Assembly (NCBI GenBank): GCA_022059125.1
Contig: JAEUWY010000001.1
Coordinates: forward strand, 558,001 to 622,000
Length of the DNA stretch: 64,000 nucleotides
From: Corynespora cassiicola
Lineage: Eukaryota > Ascomycota > Dothideomycetes > Pleosporales > Corynesporascaceae
Direction of reading: 5' to 3'
The position numbers and the translations under genes are program-made. Of this stretch, positions 34,900 to 47,246 are shown one piece after another. The stretch's first letter is position 1; the number at the start of each line of letters is the position of its first letter. The notes beneath the pieces were generated by a model. The model did no database searches, had not been told where the DNA came from, and saw nothing but the letters and a program-made list of their open reading frames with translations.

Positions 34900-35852
34900 A
34901 GTTAGTATAATAGTTAATTTATTAATTAGTACTAAATTAATTATTTAGCAGTACTTTTTTACTGCCTATATTAGATAGACTATTTTAAATTCTGTTAGCT
35001 AGTAGTATTATTCTGCTAAAATTAATATTTTTAATAAAAAGTAAATAAATTATATTACTATCTGCTTAGAGTTAAAGTTTTTAGTTAAATTATCTTTAAT
35101 ATAATAAACTATTACTTTAAATTTTTACTTAATTAAAGTGTTTACTCTAATATATAACTAGCGTATTTAATTAAAATAATATAAAAATTACTTATTTTTA
35201 AATTTTTTTTTATACTGCTTAGAATAAAGTACGTAAAGTTTTATTATTTTATTTAATTTTAGTAGTTTTTATATAGTTAGTTTAGATATATTTTAATTTA
35301 AATACTATTTATAATAGTTTAGTTTTTTCGTTTTATAATAGCTTAATTAGTTAGTAATAGTATTTAATATACTAGCGTATTCAGCCTGTTAAACTAATAT
35401 ATATTTTTAAACTTTTTAATATTATTAAAAATTTAATATTAGCTAATACTATAATTTTATTTTTAGTTATATAAATACTAAGTACGTTTACCTGTTAGCT
35501 AAATAGTATTAGTAATAAATAGTTTAAATAAGCTTTATTTTTTTTAAGCGTATAGTTGCGTTGTTTTATTACATTAAACAGTTTACTAAAATATTAAATA
35601 TATTTTAAAGTATTTTTACTAGTTATTAAATAATTATTTATATATTTTATTATAAATAGCGCGCAGTCTAATTTATATATAAACTTATTAATATATTTTT
35701 AAGTATATACTAAAAAGTTATAAAAGCCTATTAAAGTAATATTAAATTTTTTTAAGCTTTAGTAGAACGTTACTATTATTTTATATTAATCGTCTAGATA
35801 GAGACAGAATTAATAAAAGTATAATACTATATTAATTACTGCTAGATATAAC
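34900..35852 (-). pseudogene. RIP-mutated Ty3/gypsy polymerase relic
   Basis: The reverse complement around 35350-35440 reads ANIKFLIILKSLKIYISLTG, then stop-IR-stop-YI. This matches the gypsy reverse-transcriptase thumb/RNase H junction of fungal elements (FPKTLKxLExYLGLTGWLRxYIPYY) with W and another residue turned to stops. Other pieces downstream (towards 34900) look like RNase H but are too damaged to align by eye. The element is interrupted by the solo LTR on one side and the Tc1 element on the other. Confidence 0.45.
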
Positions 35853-36241
35853 TGTTAAGGCTGTGCTACAGGCTATGAGCGAGGCTAGGGAGCAAGTAGC
35901 TGCTTGGGTTGATTCTCGGGGATAAGTACTAGTAGGGTTACGTGAGTGGAACGATGTGCGATATGCTGTACGGGTCTCCGTGTTGGCGATAGAGCACGAT
36001 AGGTTGATAGTTAATTCTAAACAATAGATTTGCTAACAAAGTGAATATAATTATAGAGTATAATTGTGCGAACTATATATATACTTAGTTCTGTGGTTTT
36101 CTACAGTATTACAAAGTTCTATATATAGAAATCTGTGGGATTTGTGGGACTTTGTGGAACGTTATATGACTGGATCTACTAGCGCCGGTGCGTTGGCGTT
36201 ATAAGCCGCCTAGCCCCGCGCTGTGTTCTCAGATTCTAATA
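35853..36241. mobile_element. Solo LTR, young insertion in island B
   Basis: 389 bp of nearly normal composition standing out inside AT-saturated DNA. It begins TGTTAAGGCTGTGCTACAGG and ends ...CTAATA (CTAACA with a C-to-T). The five-base target duplication ATAAC occurs at 35848-35852 and 36242-36246. No internal retrotransposon region is present, so this is a recombination remnant. Its light mutation load compared with the host sequence means it arrived after, or escaped, the main mutation wave. Confidence 0.7.
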
Positions 36242-39200
36242 ATAACTTACTTTACACTTATTTTAGTATAGTTTATTATAATAGTATTAAGTAGCTGCTT
36301 TTAATTATAATTTTATTAAATCCGCCTATATTAACTACTAAACAGTTTTTTTAAGCTAATTATTTACTAACTATAATATTACAGTACGTGATAAATACTA
36401 GTAATATAAAAAATATATTACTTTTAAACTAAACTATTTTATTTTATTAGTATAGTTTATTAAATACTTAGTTAAGCAGCTTGCGTTTATTAGATTTTAT
36501 TAAATATATTTTATAAATTAGTTTAGCTTTATTTAATTGCTAGTCGCTTATTAAAAGTATTTTTATTTAGTTTTTTTTAAATATATTAATTATTTTAAAA
36601 GTATTAAAAAATAATTGCTCGAATCGTAGCAGTATTTAATTAATTATTTTAGCTTAATAGTTTATTCTGTAGATATTAACTCTATATACTTTTTTTTATA
36701 TTTTAGTTAATATTTTTATTAATTTTTAAGTTATTCTGTTATACTTTTTCTTAACTATACTAAATAGTTATTTTTTTAAATAGTTAATCTGTCTGCTAAT
36801 GCGATTATCTATTACTTATTTAAATTACTTTACTATAGTTTAGTTTTTTAGAAATATAGTTATTACTTTAATAGCTTTGTTTATAGATTGCTTATCCTGC
36901 TTTTTAGTTTTATTTTTTTTTTAATTATTTATAACTAGTTAAATTATATAATTTATAAATAAATTAGTTTTAAAGTCGTATAAACAGTTTTTAGCTATTT
37001 TATTTAGTTTTTACTATAAAAAAGTTAAATTAGCTGTTATAGTAAAGTAAACTACGTTTATTTTTTTAGTTCTATTAATATTAAATTATTTTAATTTAGC
37101 TATTTTAAAGTTTTGTTACAGATAAATTACTTTAACTAATATATTATATATATATATATAGTATTTATTTTACTATCTGTTAAGTAGTAACAGATTTTAC
37201 TTTTTAGTTTATAATTTTATTTAGCTGTAATTAGTTTAATTAAATAGCTGTTATTAAAATTAAATATTATTTAGTTATTAATTTTTATAAATATTAGTTA
37301 AACTGTATTACTTAGTATAAGCGTTAGTTTAGCTAATTATATTGTTTTTAAAATAGGCTTTAGACGATTTATATTTACTTTTAGTATAATAATTACGTTA
37401 CTATATACTGCTGCTATAATTTTTTAATAAAATATATTAATAATTATTTTATTTAGAGTTAGTATGTTTTATTTAAGTAGTAATTTAGCTAATAAATATT
37501 TTATTATATATATTTTAAACGTAATTATAGTATTAACAGGCTTTATTTAGTCTCTAATTTTTTAATATACTAGAATAAATAGTAAAATTACTATATATTA
37601 GAGTGTTTTAGTTATAGCTAATCCGACTTCTATAATTTTAATTTAATTAAATATATTTTTAATAATTATATTTAGGTATTATTTATTAAGCCAGCTTTAA
37701 TTTATTAGTATAATTTTACTTTTAGTGTTTAAGTATATTTATATAAGTAGACTGTTTAGTTTAAAAAATATTTTAATTATACTGTAATTATACTTACAGA
37801 AATTATTTTCTATATCTATTAGTTTAAAAGTGTTAAAAAAAATTATTTTTATATTTATTTTTTTTATTTTTACTAGTTACTATTTATTTAATTTAGTTAC
37901 AGTTCGCTTAGTATATATACTTAAATAATTATAAAATTTATTATTTAATAGAAACGCTTTTTTATAATTTTTATACTTAATCTACTTTTTAAAAGCTTTA
38001 ATTTTAGTATAGTTAGTTTAAGCGTATTAGTTATTCTAATTATATTTTTTTTTTATACTTTTTAACGTAATTTTTATTTTAGTTATAGTAGTTTTTATTA
38101 AAGTTTTTAAAATACTCTAAATTTTTTTAATTTTTAATTTTTTAAAGTATATTCTAATTAATTTATTTATATTTTTCTGTTTTAGTATACTACGCTTAAA
38201 AAAATTTTATAGCTAGTTTAGATATAAACAGCTTAAGTTAGCTAGTTTCTTATAACTTTTAATTTAATTAGTTAGTTATTTACTTAAATTAGTAAATTTA
38301 TTAAATAAATTAATAAGTTTAGTTTTAGTATTATTAGTTTGCGTTAAAACGCTAGTTACTATAATTTACTTAGTTTATAAACTAGTTTATAAATTAATTT
38401 TTTTTTAGCTATTTTATACTATATTTTATATTAATATATTGCTAGAGTTGCGCTAGTTATTACTAGCTATAATTAAAACTATTTAAATATAACTTAGTTA
38501 ATTAGTTTTAATACTACTAGTAATATAAATATCTGCTAGGCTCTACTATATATTACACTTTTTATCTACTGCTTTAATAAATAATAAAATATTTATTTAA
38601 AATATAAATTAAAAAAATTTATTTTTTAATAGTAAATACAGTTTATTTTAAATAAAGTTTAGTTAAATTATTTAGTTTAGTATTTTATAGGCTTTAGCGT
38701 TTTGAATTAATATATAAATATATAAATTAAATAGCTTTCTGCGTTTTGCGTTTTTTAAAATATATTAAACTATTTTAAAATTATTTATTATCTGCTAAAA
38801 AAATAAGTAGAATTAATTAATTAGTATTTACTTTTATTAATTAAAGCTGGGTATATAGCGTAGACCGCTTTTTTTAATATTAAATAAAATAGATATATAC
38901 TATTCTAGTATATCTTCTTGCAAGTATTATATTATTTTTAATTTAATGATTTTTTTATTTTACAGTTTTTTTACTACTATAATATTTTTAATATAATTTA
39001 TAAAAATAAATACGTTACAGATATATATATCTGTATTTAAATAAACTATTTTACTTCTACTAAATAATATAAAAAAGTTTAATTAGAAGTAGCTAATTTT
39101 TTATACTTAAAATTACAGTTACTGTATAGTTAAATAGTTTTACCTATTATTTAGTTAATAGTTTATTATATTTTATAAGTTTTATATTAATATAGTAAAA

Positions 39201-40411
39201 AACTAACTGTAGTTTAGTTAATTTAATTTATTATTACTATTTTAGTTTTAGTTATTTATATTTTACTGCTGTAGTAAAACTTTAAAAATATTAATTATTA
39301 GTTTTAAATTTAATTTAGTTTTAGATTAATTTTTATATTATAAGTTAGATTACAGTAAAAGTAGTAGAAATAGTATATTTTTACTTAGTATAAAAGCTTT
39401 TTTAAAAAATTTTAGTACTAATTATTTTTTCTATTTACTAACAGTTTTAGTAATATTACTTTTTAAAAATAATTAAAATAAAAATAATTTAAAGTTTAAA
39501 AAAAATAGTTATTTTTATTATATTTTTTATAATATTATCAAACTGCTACTACTTTAGTTTCTCTATTTAAATTTTAAAAAGTTACTCTAAATACTAAGTA
39601 ATTAAAATTTTTTTTTTAAGTTAAATATGCTAGCAGATTATTAATATCTAAATTTTAGTTTAACTAGTTCTATTACTAATTAGTTTAATTACTTTACTAC
39701 TTTTTTTTAATTAGCTTTTATTTTACTAGATTTTTTAATTTATAGTTTATATAGTTAAATAGCTGCTTTATATAATTTTAAGTAAATAGTTTTAAGTATT
39801 TTAAGTGCTAAGTTTTTACGTAATAAATTTTTAGTAAAGTTTTTAAATTAATAGTTATATATAAAGTAATTTAACTGATAAATCTATTAATACGTTTTTT
39901 TAGTTTTATAAAAATCTAGTTTATACTTTTAATTTTTTAAATATAGATATTTATTTATTTTAGTATTAAACTAAGTAATAAAATTATTAAAAAATTAGGC
40001 GATACTAAAATAACAGATGTATATTTTTTTATTAATTTAAGGTAAGTTATTAAGTTAATATCTAAAAGTAATTAAGTCTAGTAATACTTACTTAAAATAG
40101 TAATATTAGTCTATAAAGTTGTTATTTAAATAATTTATTAGTTACTAAAGTAGTTAGTTAGTAAATACTTAGATTCAGTAGTTGTAATTAAAGAAAAGTT
40201 AGTTAGTTTGTGTTAGTTGGTTTTTTTTTAGTATATTCTGCGGTGGTTGCATCGACTAGTCGTACGCTCACTTGGCTTAATAGTACAGTTACTGTTTTAC
40301 TAGACGAAAGTAGTAGTACTACTAGATACTGCTAGTGCAATTTAATATTAGTTCAATTTACTAGTAGATAAAATCTTAATACACGTAAATGCTAAACTTA
40401 AGCTACTAAAT

Positions 40412-40600
40412 AGTAAATATAAAAATTATATTAGATATTAATTAATTAATTAATATATTAGGCAGTTAAATATAAAGTAAAATATTAAATTTTTAAGCTT
40501 TTTAGCTTTCGAGCGAGCTATTTATACTTAGTTAGTTAGGTTTGCCTGTTGTAGGGTCCTACGACAGGCGCGTTGGGTTTCCCCAACATAGACTGTTTAG
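40412..40600 (+). repeat. Direct repeat, right copy, bracketing island B
   Basis: Same orientation as 29000-29190. Here the first 120 bases are AT-mutated and the last 60 are normal, the mirror of the left copy. It contains the near-palindrome TGTTGTAGGGTCCTACGACA at 40547-40566, with TG...CA ends as in LTRs. Confidence 0.6.
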
Positions 40601-40670
40601 CAAAATCTGTCCCCTTTCGACACAGCCTATACCTTTAGGCATAAGGACAAATATCGGTAACCCCCCAGCC

Positions 40671-41847
40671 TTAACTTTTGCTTCCAGTATGAGGGTCATA
40701 CTCTATAGTAATGTCTGTATTTCTCAGGATACCATCTTTTCCATCGCTTTCATCGCTTTGACACGTATGGAGTATATCATCTTTACTCCCGTGAACGGAC
40801 CCCAGTCTCTCACCTCGCCCTTTCATGCTATCAGTAATTGCCCTGGGAAGTATGCGGCCCAAGAGCTCATGGAAAGACTTCCGCAGGGGAGGTAGATTGG
40901 CGACCACAATTCCAATAGACACTTCGGTAATACTCCAGATGGAAAGAGTAACAGATTCGTAGTAGACCTCATTGACTCTTTGAATCCTCCAGATATCCCA
41001 TAGTTTGATAGCAGATATGGTCGTGCATCTAATGATGTCCGTTAAGGCTGAATTATGGGATCATGGGGGGATAACTAACATCAGAGACATGTGAAATATT
41101 ATTCGCACACTCCACTGAACACTCTTGCTCAGCTGGACTGATCTGATATAGACGATGGGAGCCGTCGCGTACAGTATATCCGTAACAATATTAGATGCAG
41201 CCTGTGTGTATGCAATCACTAGGCGAACCATTTGAGACCAACATTGTTTGTTCGTGATACGGGTATCCTAGCGAGATGCAAGAGGCCGACAAAGTCCGAA
41301 ATGTTGGATCACAGGTAGGATGAAATTGAAGACAGTCACGAACGCCATTGTTCCCTGGCCGATATTAGAATTTTCCCTGGAACATTATTTGGTTCAACTC
41401 ACCCACACCACCCATCGGTATCGCTTTGAGAAGTTCAAAGCCAGGAGGTATGTACAAATAGATAGTTTGACTATATACATTCCGTATACATTCAACAGTT
41501 GTGTAGTATAAGTTAGATGATCTTGGTGGATCATCTTATCCTCGGGGTTTGGCTGCCAGAAAGGATCACGGAGAAGTCGACCAGCGCCATTAAAGCCAGC
41601 AATTATCGAGACAATAATTCCTGAGCTATTCAAGATCTAGAAGATCAGTTAGATGAGGTAGTTGACGACTGTTAAGAGGATCATTTACTGTTCCAAGTAT
41701 CATCAGACAGTCGCTTGCTCCCCATGAGCCAGCTTTGAAAGTGATTGACACCCTCCAGATCGTAAAGGAAATACTGAGGCATAGCATGATTATTGCCACA
41801 GAGATTAATTCCCTGTGAAGGGTTGGAAGTTCTTCTGCATTGGACAT
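40671..41847 (-). pseudogene. Rhodopsin-like 7TM protein gene, copy 1, nonsense codon
   Basis: Exons 41847-41689, 41636-41403, 41354-41080 and 41028-40671; lengths of exons 2 and 3 equal those of the intact copy at 45353-46564, and intron positions are the same. The reading includes MSNAEELPTLHREL, IVKLSICTYLLALNFSKRY, ATAPIVYIRSVQLSKSVQW and VVANLPPLRKSF. A TAG at 41270-41268 in CRPLASR*DTRIT replaces the W found in copy 2 (CRPFEAQWDIRIT). TGG to TAG is the RIP-type change. No other lesion is visible. Family: fungal rhodopsin-type/PTH11-like integral membrane proteins, seven helices, function generally unknown. Divergent from GMC copy 1. Confidence 0.8.
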
Positions 41848-42601
41848 AGCATAGGCAGATACCAGCAAGTAGAGATACAATTGGCGCGTCGATGAATACA
41901 GAATGTATATCCGGCGAACGCATAACCAGGCTTATAATGATCACTTTATTATCTGAAATAACAGTACTACTTATCATCCGTAAGGCACAGTCTTGCCGAA
42001 GGAATATTCAAGAGAGTAATGCCTTTTCCATGATCCAACAGTCTGGGTGAGCCGTCCTCATATCACGGCGCAGCAGTTTACATCATTGGAAGACAGGATC
42101 TGCTACCATGTTTCTCCCACGTTCCATTATGCAAGGGCGTCCTTTCTCATTGAGATGCAGTTATTCCCCTCTCAAAGAAATAAGGCTAGACTTCAATTCG
42201 CTGCAAACGCGATATCGAGATACAAATTCCTCTGGCATCGACTTCGAACTTCCTGTGTCAAGGTTTATGGCTAGAACTCGGTCATCAGTTTATCAGACCA
42301 TGATGAACCGTGTTACCAAGGGTAGGTTCGGAAATTGAACCCCACGTAATTAATGATTCGGCATGTCTAGGATTGGACGATGATGGGGAGGTGTGGAGCA
42401 GGATTGTGGCGAGGGCTACAGCCGACGAGCGAAGGACGGGGATCAACTAAGCGATGTCGGTTTTGGGCGAAAGTACCGCTCGAGTTTGCCGCTTACTTGC
42501 CCTGTCCGCGGCATCTAGCCTGAAATTCAGGAAATAAGAACTTAAATATCCCACGGATGATTCGATATTTACGGAAGCCGCAACAAAGCACCGTATGCGA
42601 G
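41848..42601. promoter_or_regulatory. Divergent promoter, unit 1 (7TM / GMC)
   Basis: 754 bases between the two start codons, so the two genes can share control. Short frames in 42047-42338 are not supported. The corresponding region of unit 2 (46565-47246) is of similar length. Confidence 0.45.
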
Positions 42602-44554
42602 ATGAAGCTTCTATCAACATTATCAAGCTTGACAGGCATTGTGGGCTTGTTCGCCATGCCGGGCGCTTTCGCTGGGAGCGCCCACAGCTCGCCTCACCAA
42701 CCCAAGTTCGACTACATCGTTGTGGGAGGAGGTCTTAGTGGATTGGTCGTTGCTAATCGACTATCGGAAGCCAAAAATGGTATGGTCGTGGATTATTTCT
42801 TGATTACGGTTGAATTAACGGGATTGGCAGTGACTGTCATTGTCATCGAAAACGGTGCCATTGACGATAGGCCAGCGACCAGCATTCCGTACTTAACCAA
42901 CCTCAATACAGCAAACTATTATGACATCACATCTGGACCGGAGCCCTTTATGGGAAACAAGACCTGGCAAGTCCATGTTGGTAATGTTGTGGGCGGTAGT
43001 TCAGTTGTGAATGGCATGCAATGGGACCGTGGGGCAGATGCAGATTACGATGCGTGGGAGCAGCTCGGGAACCCAGGATGGGGGTACAGGGGCCTTCGGA
43101 AATATTTCAAAAAATCCACGCATTTCCACGGCCCCTCAGAAGCTATACGGAAACATTTCAATATAACTTATGACGCGAGCGTGTGAGTACACGAATATTG
43201 ATAGAACTGAAACTTAATAACAATTGATAGGTACGGTAACGGTCCTGTGAAGCTCTCAATTCCAAGCTATCAGTACGAAGATTATGCTAGCATGATGAAA
43301 TCGTATGTCAGCAGAGGAGACATCCCTCATTCTAGAGAAGGCTTTTCTAGACCAATTGGAACTTTCTGGACTCCAAACTCTATCAACAACGACACAAAGG
43401 AACGATGCCATGCCAGGAAGGCCTACTATGACCCAGTAAAGGATCGTAAGAACCTCATATTGATGCCCAATACCCATGTGGATGAAATTCTGTTTTCAAA
43501 TGATACAAAGCCTGCAGCTATCGGAGTCAGAATGACGTCGAACATCAACGCCACTACATCACTTGTGTACGCAAAGAAAGAAGTGATTCTTGCAGCTGGC
43601 GGAGTATTCACACCTCATTTACTTATGCTCTCTGGCGTAGGGCCCAAGGATGTTCTGTCAGAAGCGAGCGTTCCACTTAAGAAAGATCTCGCCGCAGTCG
43701 GCTCCAATTTCCAGGACCACCAAGTTCTCAACATGGTATTTCAGTTATCTAATCAATCTGTGCCCAATCTGGATATGATTTTAACATATCCCAACACAGA
43801 GTTTAACGCAACGGCTGCTGGTTTGTATACCGAGAATCGGACTGGCCCTTGGACTTTTAGCCGGGGGAACGCAGCGCTTTTTCTTCCGTTCAAGTACTTT
43901 TCAAAGAAGTATCAGAACATAACAGGGCTCATATCGAAGCAAAATGCGACGCACTATTTACCAGAGCGTTATCTCAACAACGCAGCTTTACTGAAGGGGT
44001 ATTTGAAACAAAGAGAGATTCTCATCTCTCATTATCTTTCTGAGGATGCTGCAGTTGGCGAATGGCCTATACAACCTTGGGGAAGATCGGGCGCTGCTAT
44101 ACAAAAGCCTCTGTCTCGGGGCATATTGATGCTCAATAGCACAAACCCGGCGGGTAATCCTATTGTAGTGCGCCATGCATTCCAAAATCCAGTCGATAAG
44201 ATGGTACTGGGTGAGGTAGTTAGATGGAATCGGCAACACTGGCAAAGCCCGCACTTGGCGCGGTATGCCCCGAACGAAACAGTCCCAGGACTGCAGTACA
44301 CGTCTGATGAAGAAATTTTTTATGGAGGCATCAAGACTTCATCTTTGAATCCTACCTGGGCTCACTCGAGTGGCGCATGTCCTATGATGCCGGAGAAACT
44401 TGGTGGATGTGTTGATTCCGATCTTCGGGTATACGGGGTGGACAATCTGAGGGTGGTAGACGCCAGTATCTTGCCTCTTATTCCGGCAGCTCATCTTCAA
44501 GCGACCATGTATGCGGTTGCTGAGAAAGCTGCAGACATTATCAAAAGAGGCTGA
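42602..44554 (+). CDS. Secreted GMC oxidoreductase, copy 1 (intact)
   Basis: Exons 42602-42779, 42831-43182 and 43231-44554; 1854 bases, 617 aa, phases agree. The first intron is a multiple of three with no stop and can be mistaken for coding. The signal peptide runs MKLLSTLSSLTGIVGLF to about residue 24. The FAD-binding motif is DYIVVGGGLSGLVVANRLSE. Also present are GNVVGGSSVVNGMQWDRGAD (GMC signature 1), AAGGVFTPHLLMLSGVGP (signature 2), and the catalytic histidines in AHSSGACPMMP and PAAHLQATMYAV. The family uses FAD to oxidise alcohols or sugars, often passing electrons to O2 and releasing H2O2. Many NxS/T sites fit secretion. It is divergent from the 7TM gene and followed by a haloperoxidase relic. 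Confidence 0.9.
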
Positions 44555-44931
44555 TTGTCAAGTTTTATTCCAGTTGTAGATACACTTTTTAAGACAAGAC
44601 TGAATTGAAAAACACTCCAATGAACATCATATCTTTCTATATCCGAAATAATGGAATAAAAAGACTAGCGGATACTTACTCTTGTTGAAAAAAATTATGT
44701 TATAGCTATCATGAATAAGCTCTTACCTAGATAAGAGTCATTCTTCACAAACAGGCAGGATGTAATGAAAAAAAGGCAATCCTAGATACCGCCTTACACC
44801 GAACTGAGGGTAAGAATTTTCAATGTCATAAAACACATCTTGTGTACAAAGATTGTTGCGAGAGACAGCATGTAAAACTAACCCCCGCCCTCGTCCGAGC
44901 TCTCTAAAGCTTTACTATCAGCCATCGAGAC
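44555..44931. other. Spacer between GMC copy 1 and the haloperoxidase relic
   Basis: 377 bases with the GMC 3' region (aataaa at about 44654). No gene seen. Confidence 0.4.
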
Positions 44932-45000
44932 GTGGGACTGTAATATCTGGTGGGACAGGAAACGTTAGCTGTCTTCGATGAAAAATGGAATGAGTTTTGA
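44932..45000 (+). pseudogene. 3' fragment of a vanadium-haloperoxidase gene
   Basis: 23 codons reading VGL*YLVGQETLAVFDEKWNEF and a stop. It aligns end to end with the C-terminus of the intact gene at 28795-28861 (VGFLVGRETLAVFDNKWDEF, same TGA). The extra stop and the absence of upstream coding show it is a remnant. Same strand and same position relative to the next 7TM gene as the intact haloperoxidase has to copy 1. This is the evidence that the duplicated unit had three genes. Confidence 0.75.
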
Positions 45001-45352
45001 TAGTACTTAGACATAATACTGGTAGCTTAAAGATGAATGATAGAATAGGCTAGGAGATAAGCTGTATCCAGACAGAATGTATTTTAAGATCTACTATCAC
45101 TAAGTTTTAGTTAAAGCTATAGTAGAGAGTATACTGATATTTTTTTGGTAATCAAAATGATAATAATTTAGTACTTTTGAAGTAAGTTATATACAGTACC
45201 GAAAATTTTGACTATGACATATTTTAAAGCCTTTTATTGCTTTAATATTGTGTGTTAGGGCTAAGAACCGTGGAACGTTACCGTAACGCCTTTGACGAAT
45301 ATTCCATGAAGCTTCGGCTCCCTTATTATTTCCTGCTGTCATATCCTTCGTC

Positions 45353-46564
45353 TTACTCAACCTTAATATCGGTGTTCTTTCGAATACCTTGATCTGTCTC
45401 CTGAGACGTACTCTCAATTATAGCATCCTTACTTTCATTTCTAGAATGAAGTCCATCTGTTCGTCTATTCATTCCCAAGCTGTTAGTTTTGTGGCTGCGA
45501 GAGCTAAATTTTGGCAACTGGATGCTTGGAGATTCCCAGCTAGGGAGACGATCGGCCAATGTCGCAGGTACTATGCGGAATAAAAGTTTATCAAGCGCTT
45601 TCCGTAATGGTGGAAGGTTTGCTACAACAATTGCCGTGTGTACTTCAGTCTGACTCAAGATTGAGAGAACAGCCGACTCATAATACTTTTCCTCTGCACC
45701 ATAGAAACGATGTATGACCCAAATTTTGACAGAAGAAATTGCGGTGCAGCTGAGGGTGAAAGTTAGCCAGGATCTGAACGTGTAGGAGTTGATTACTGAC
45801 ATCAAAGACATGAGAAAGATTGCCCGAACGCTCCATTGTGTTCTTCTGCTTAGTCGCACGGAGCGAATGTACACAATTGGTGCCGTTGCGTAGAAAAGGT
45901 CCGTGAGAATGTTTGTCCCCGCCTGCGAATACGAAATGAAAAGCGTGAAATTAAGCGACCAGCATTTCTTCTCGGTAATACGTATATCCCACTGGGCCTC
46001 AAATGGTCTGCAAAAGCCGAAATGATGTACTGCTGGAATAACGAAGTTAAACACAGTGACAAACGCTATGGTTCCCTGACATCTGATTGGCTTAGGGATA
46101 CGAGTTTCATAGCCATGCTTACCCAGATCATCCTTGTGTATCTCTTGGAGAAGTTTAAAGCAAGAAGGTATGCGCAAATTGAAAGCTTAACAACCCATAA
46201 TCCATATACGTTAAGCAAAATAGAGGCAAAGGATAGATGATTTAAATAAATCATCTTCTCCTGCCCATTGGTATGCCAATAAGGATCACGAAAAAGCCGA
46301 CCACCGCCATTAGTTGCGGCGACCATTGATACCATAGAACCGGAGCAGGCTGAAAGCTTTCTACTCAGTTAACCATGAGAAATCCAGATGTAGCTTTCCA
46401 GCACTTACTGCTCCGATCAACATCAAATAGTCACTTGCACGCCATGAAGTTGAGCGATATGTGATTGTCAGCCTCCATGTAGTGAAAATAATACTCAAAG
46501 AATCCCAGATAGCCGCCGTAGCGAACATCTGAATGTGATGCGTAGGCAAGTTCTCAGAGCTCAT
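45353..46564 (-). CDS. Rhodopsin-like 7TM protein, copy 2 (intact)
   Basis: Exons 46564-46409, 46356-46123, 46075-45801 and 45749-45353; 1062 bases, 353 aa. The third intron is 51 bases without a stop and would otherwise read through. Begins MSSENLPTHHIQ. Helices include WDSLSIIFTTWRLTITY, IVSM.. to SILLNVYGLWVVKLSICAYLL, TIAFVTVFNFVIPAVHHFGF, LTDLFYATAPIVYI and AIFLMSL. Conserved features are CRPFEAQW, a later C in EKKCW, and TAIVVANLPPLRK before a long polar C-tail. Fungal proteins of this type (rhodopsin/SAT4-like, related to PTH11 receptors) are suspected surface sensors or cluster-associated membrane proteins; the ligand is unknown. Divergent from GMC copy 2. Confidence 0.8.
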
Positions 46565-47246
46565 GATGAAAAATCACAATAGAAACTCAAAGCGGCCAGA
46601 ATCGAAGTAGTGGAAATGAGGGGTAGATTTCAGATTGAAAAGGGGGGTATTTCATTGTATAGAGCATTCCCAAGATGAAGACCTCATCTAGCTCGCACAA
46701 AACACAGCCTAAGATACGAATCCGATGTGCTGGACCAGCCGTGTCTTCGCCATAGCACATCTACTCCATGATTCGAGACATTCCTCGAATGGCGGCTGCC
46801 AAGGTACTAAGCTTAAGGAAGGAGTAATTGCAATGGTAATGTAACTGAGCTTCATGATCTGTAAAAGACCTGCATTGCGTGCAAAGCAGTAAAATAGCAG
46901 TTTCGATCGTGTTGGAATAAACTGTATTTTGCAAAGTTCTTGAAGCTGTGTATGCTAAATGAGCCTTGTAAGCATAGATCTGCCGTGGAGCGAGACTGAA
47001 TATTGATGGCCTGATGTGGGTCTAGATTGCGGCACAGGTATATAACCGACGGAGCGAAGGATGGGGATGTGCAGGACAACATCAATTTAAGTAAGTTCCT
47101 TACTCTTATGCTCCGCAGGCGATCTTTTGAACGGAAAAACACGAGATGAGCCGCGCGATATTTTGGATGGGAAAATTTATGACATAAGGTCCCGATTGCC
47201 TCTACTGTTTCACGTCGCACAGAGCATTCGATTTACTTCTCGCAGA
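46565..47246. promoter_or_regulatory. Divergent promoter, unit 2 (7TM / GMC)
   Basis: 682 bases between the 7TM start and the original GMC start. Short frames here are not supported. Comparing it with 41848-42601 would show which blocks are conserved regulatory sites. Confidence 0.4.

Larger units (their letters stand above)
29060..40535. repeat. AT-saturated RIP island B
   Basis: About 11.5 kb, nearly devoid of ORFs, built of nested elements: a TIR element (29645-31500), a Tc1 element (32433-34548), a Ty3/gypsy-like relic on the minus strand (readable around 34900-35850) and a solo LTR (35853-36241). The remaining stretches (31500-32430 and 36250-40400) are too mutated to name. The island separates the haloperoxidase from the 7TM/GMC pair of the first gene unit. 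Confidence 0.85.

Noticed and set aside
1240..40600. CRISPR array, tRNA or rRNA genes
   Set aside because: No regularly spaced repeats of the right kind and no tRNA B-box-like or rRNA sequence recognised; the repeats seen are transposon ends.
42557..43186. Continuous 209-codon reading of the GMC N-terminus
   Set aside because: It includes the 51-base intron 42780-42830; the paralogue has an intron at the same place, so the inserted 17 residues are not protein.
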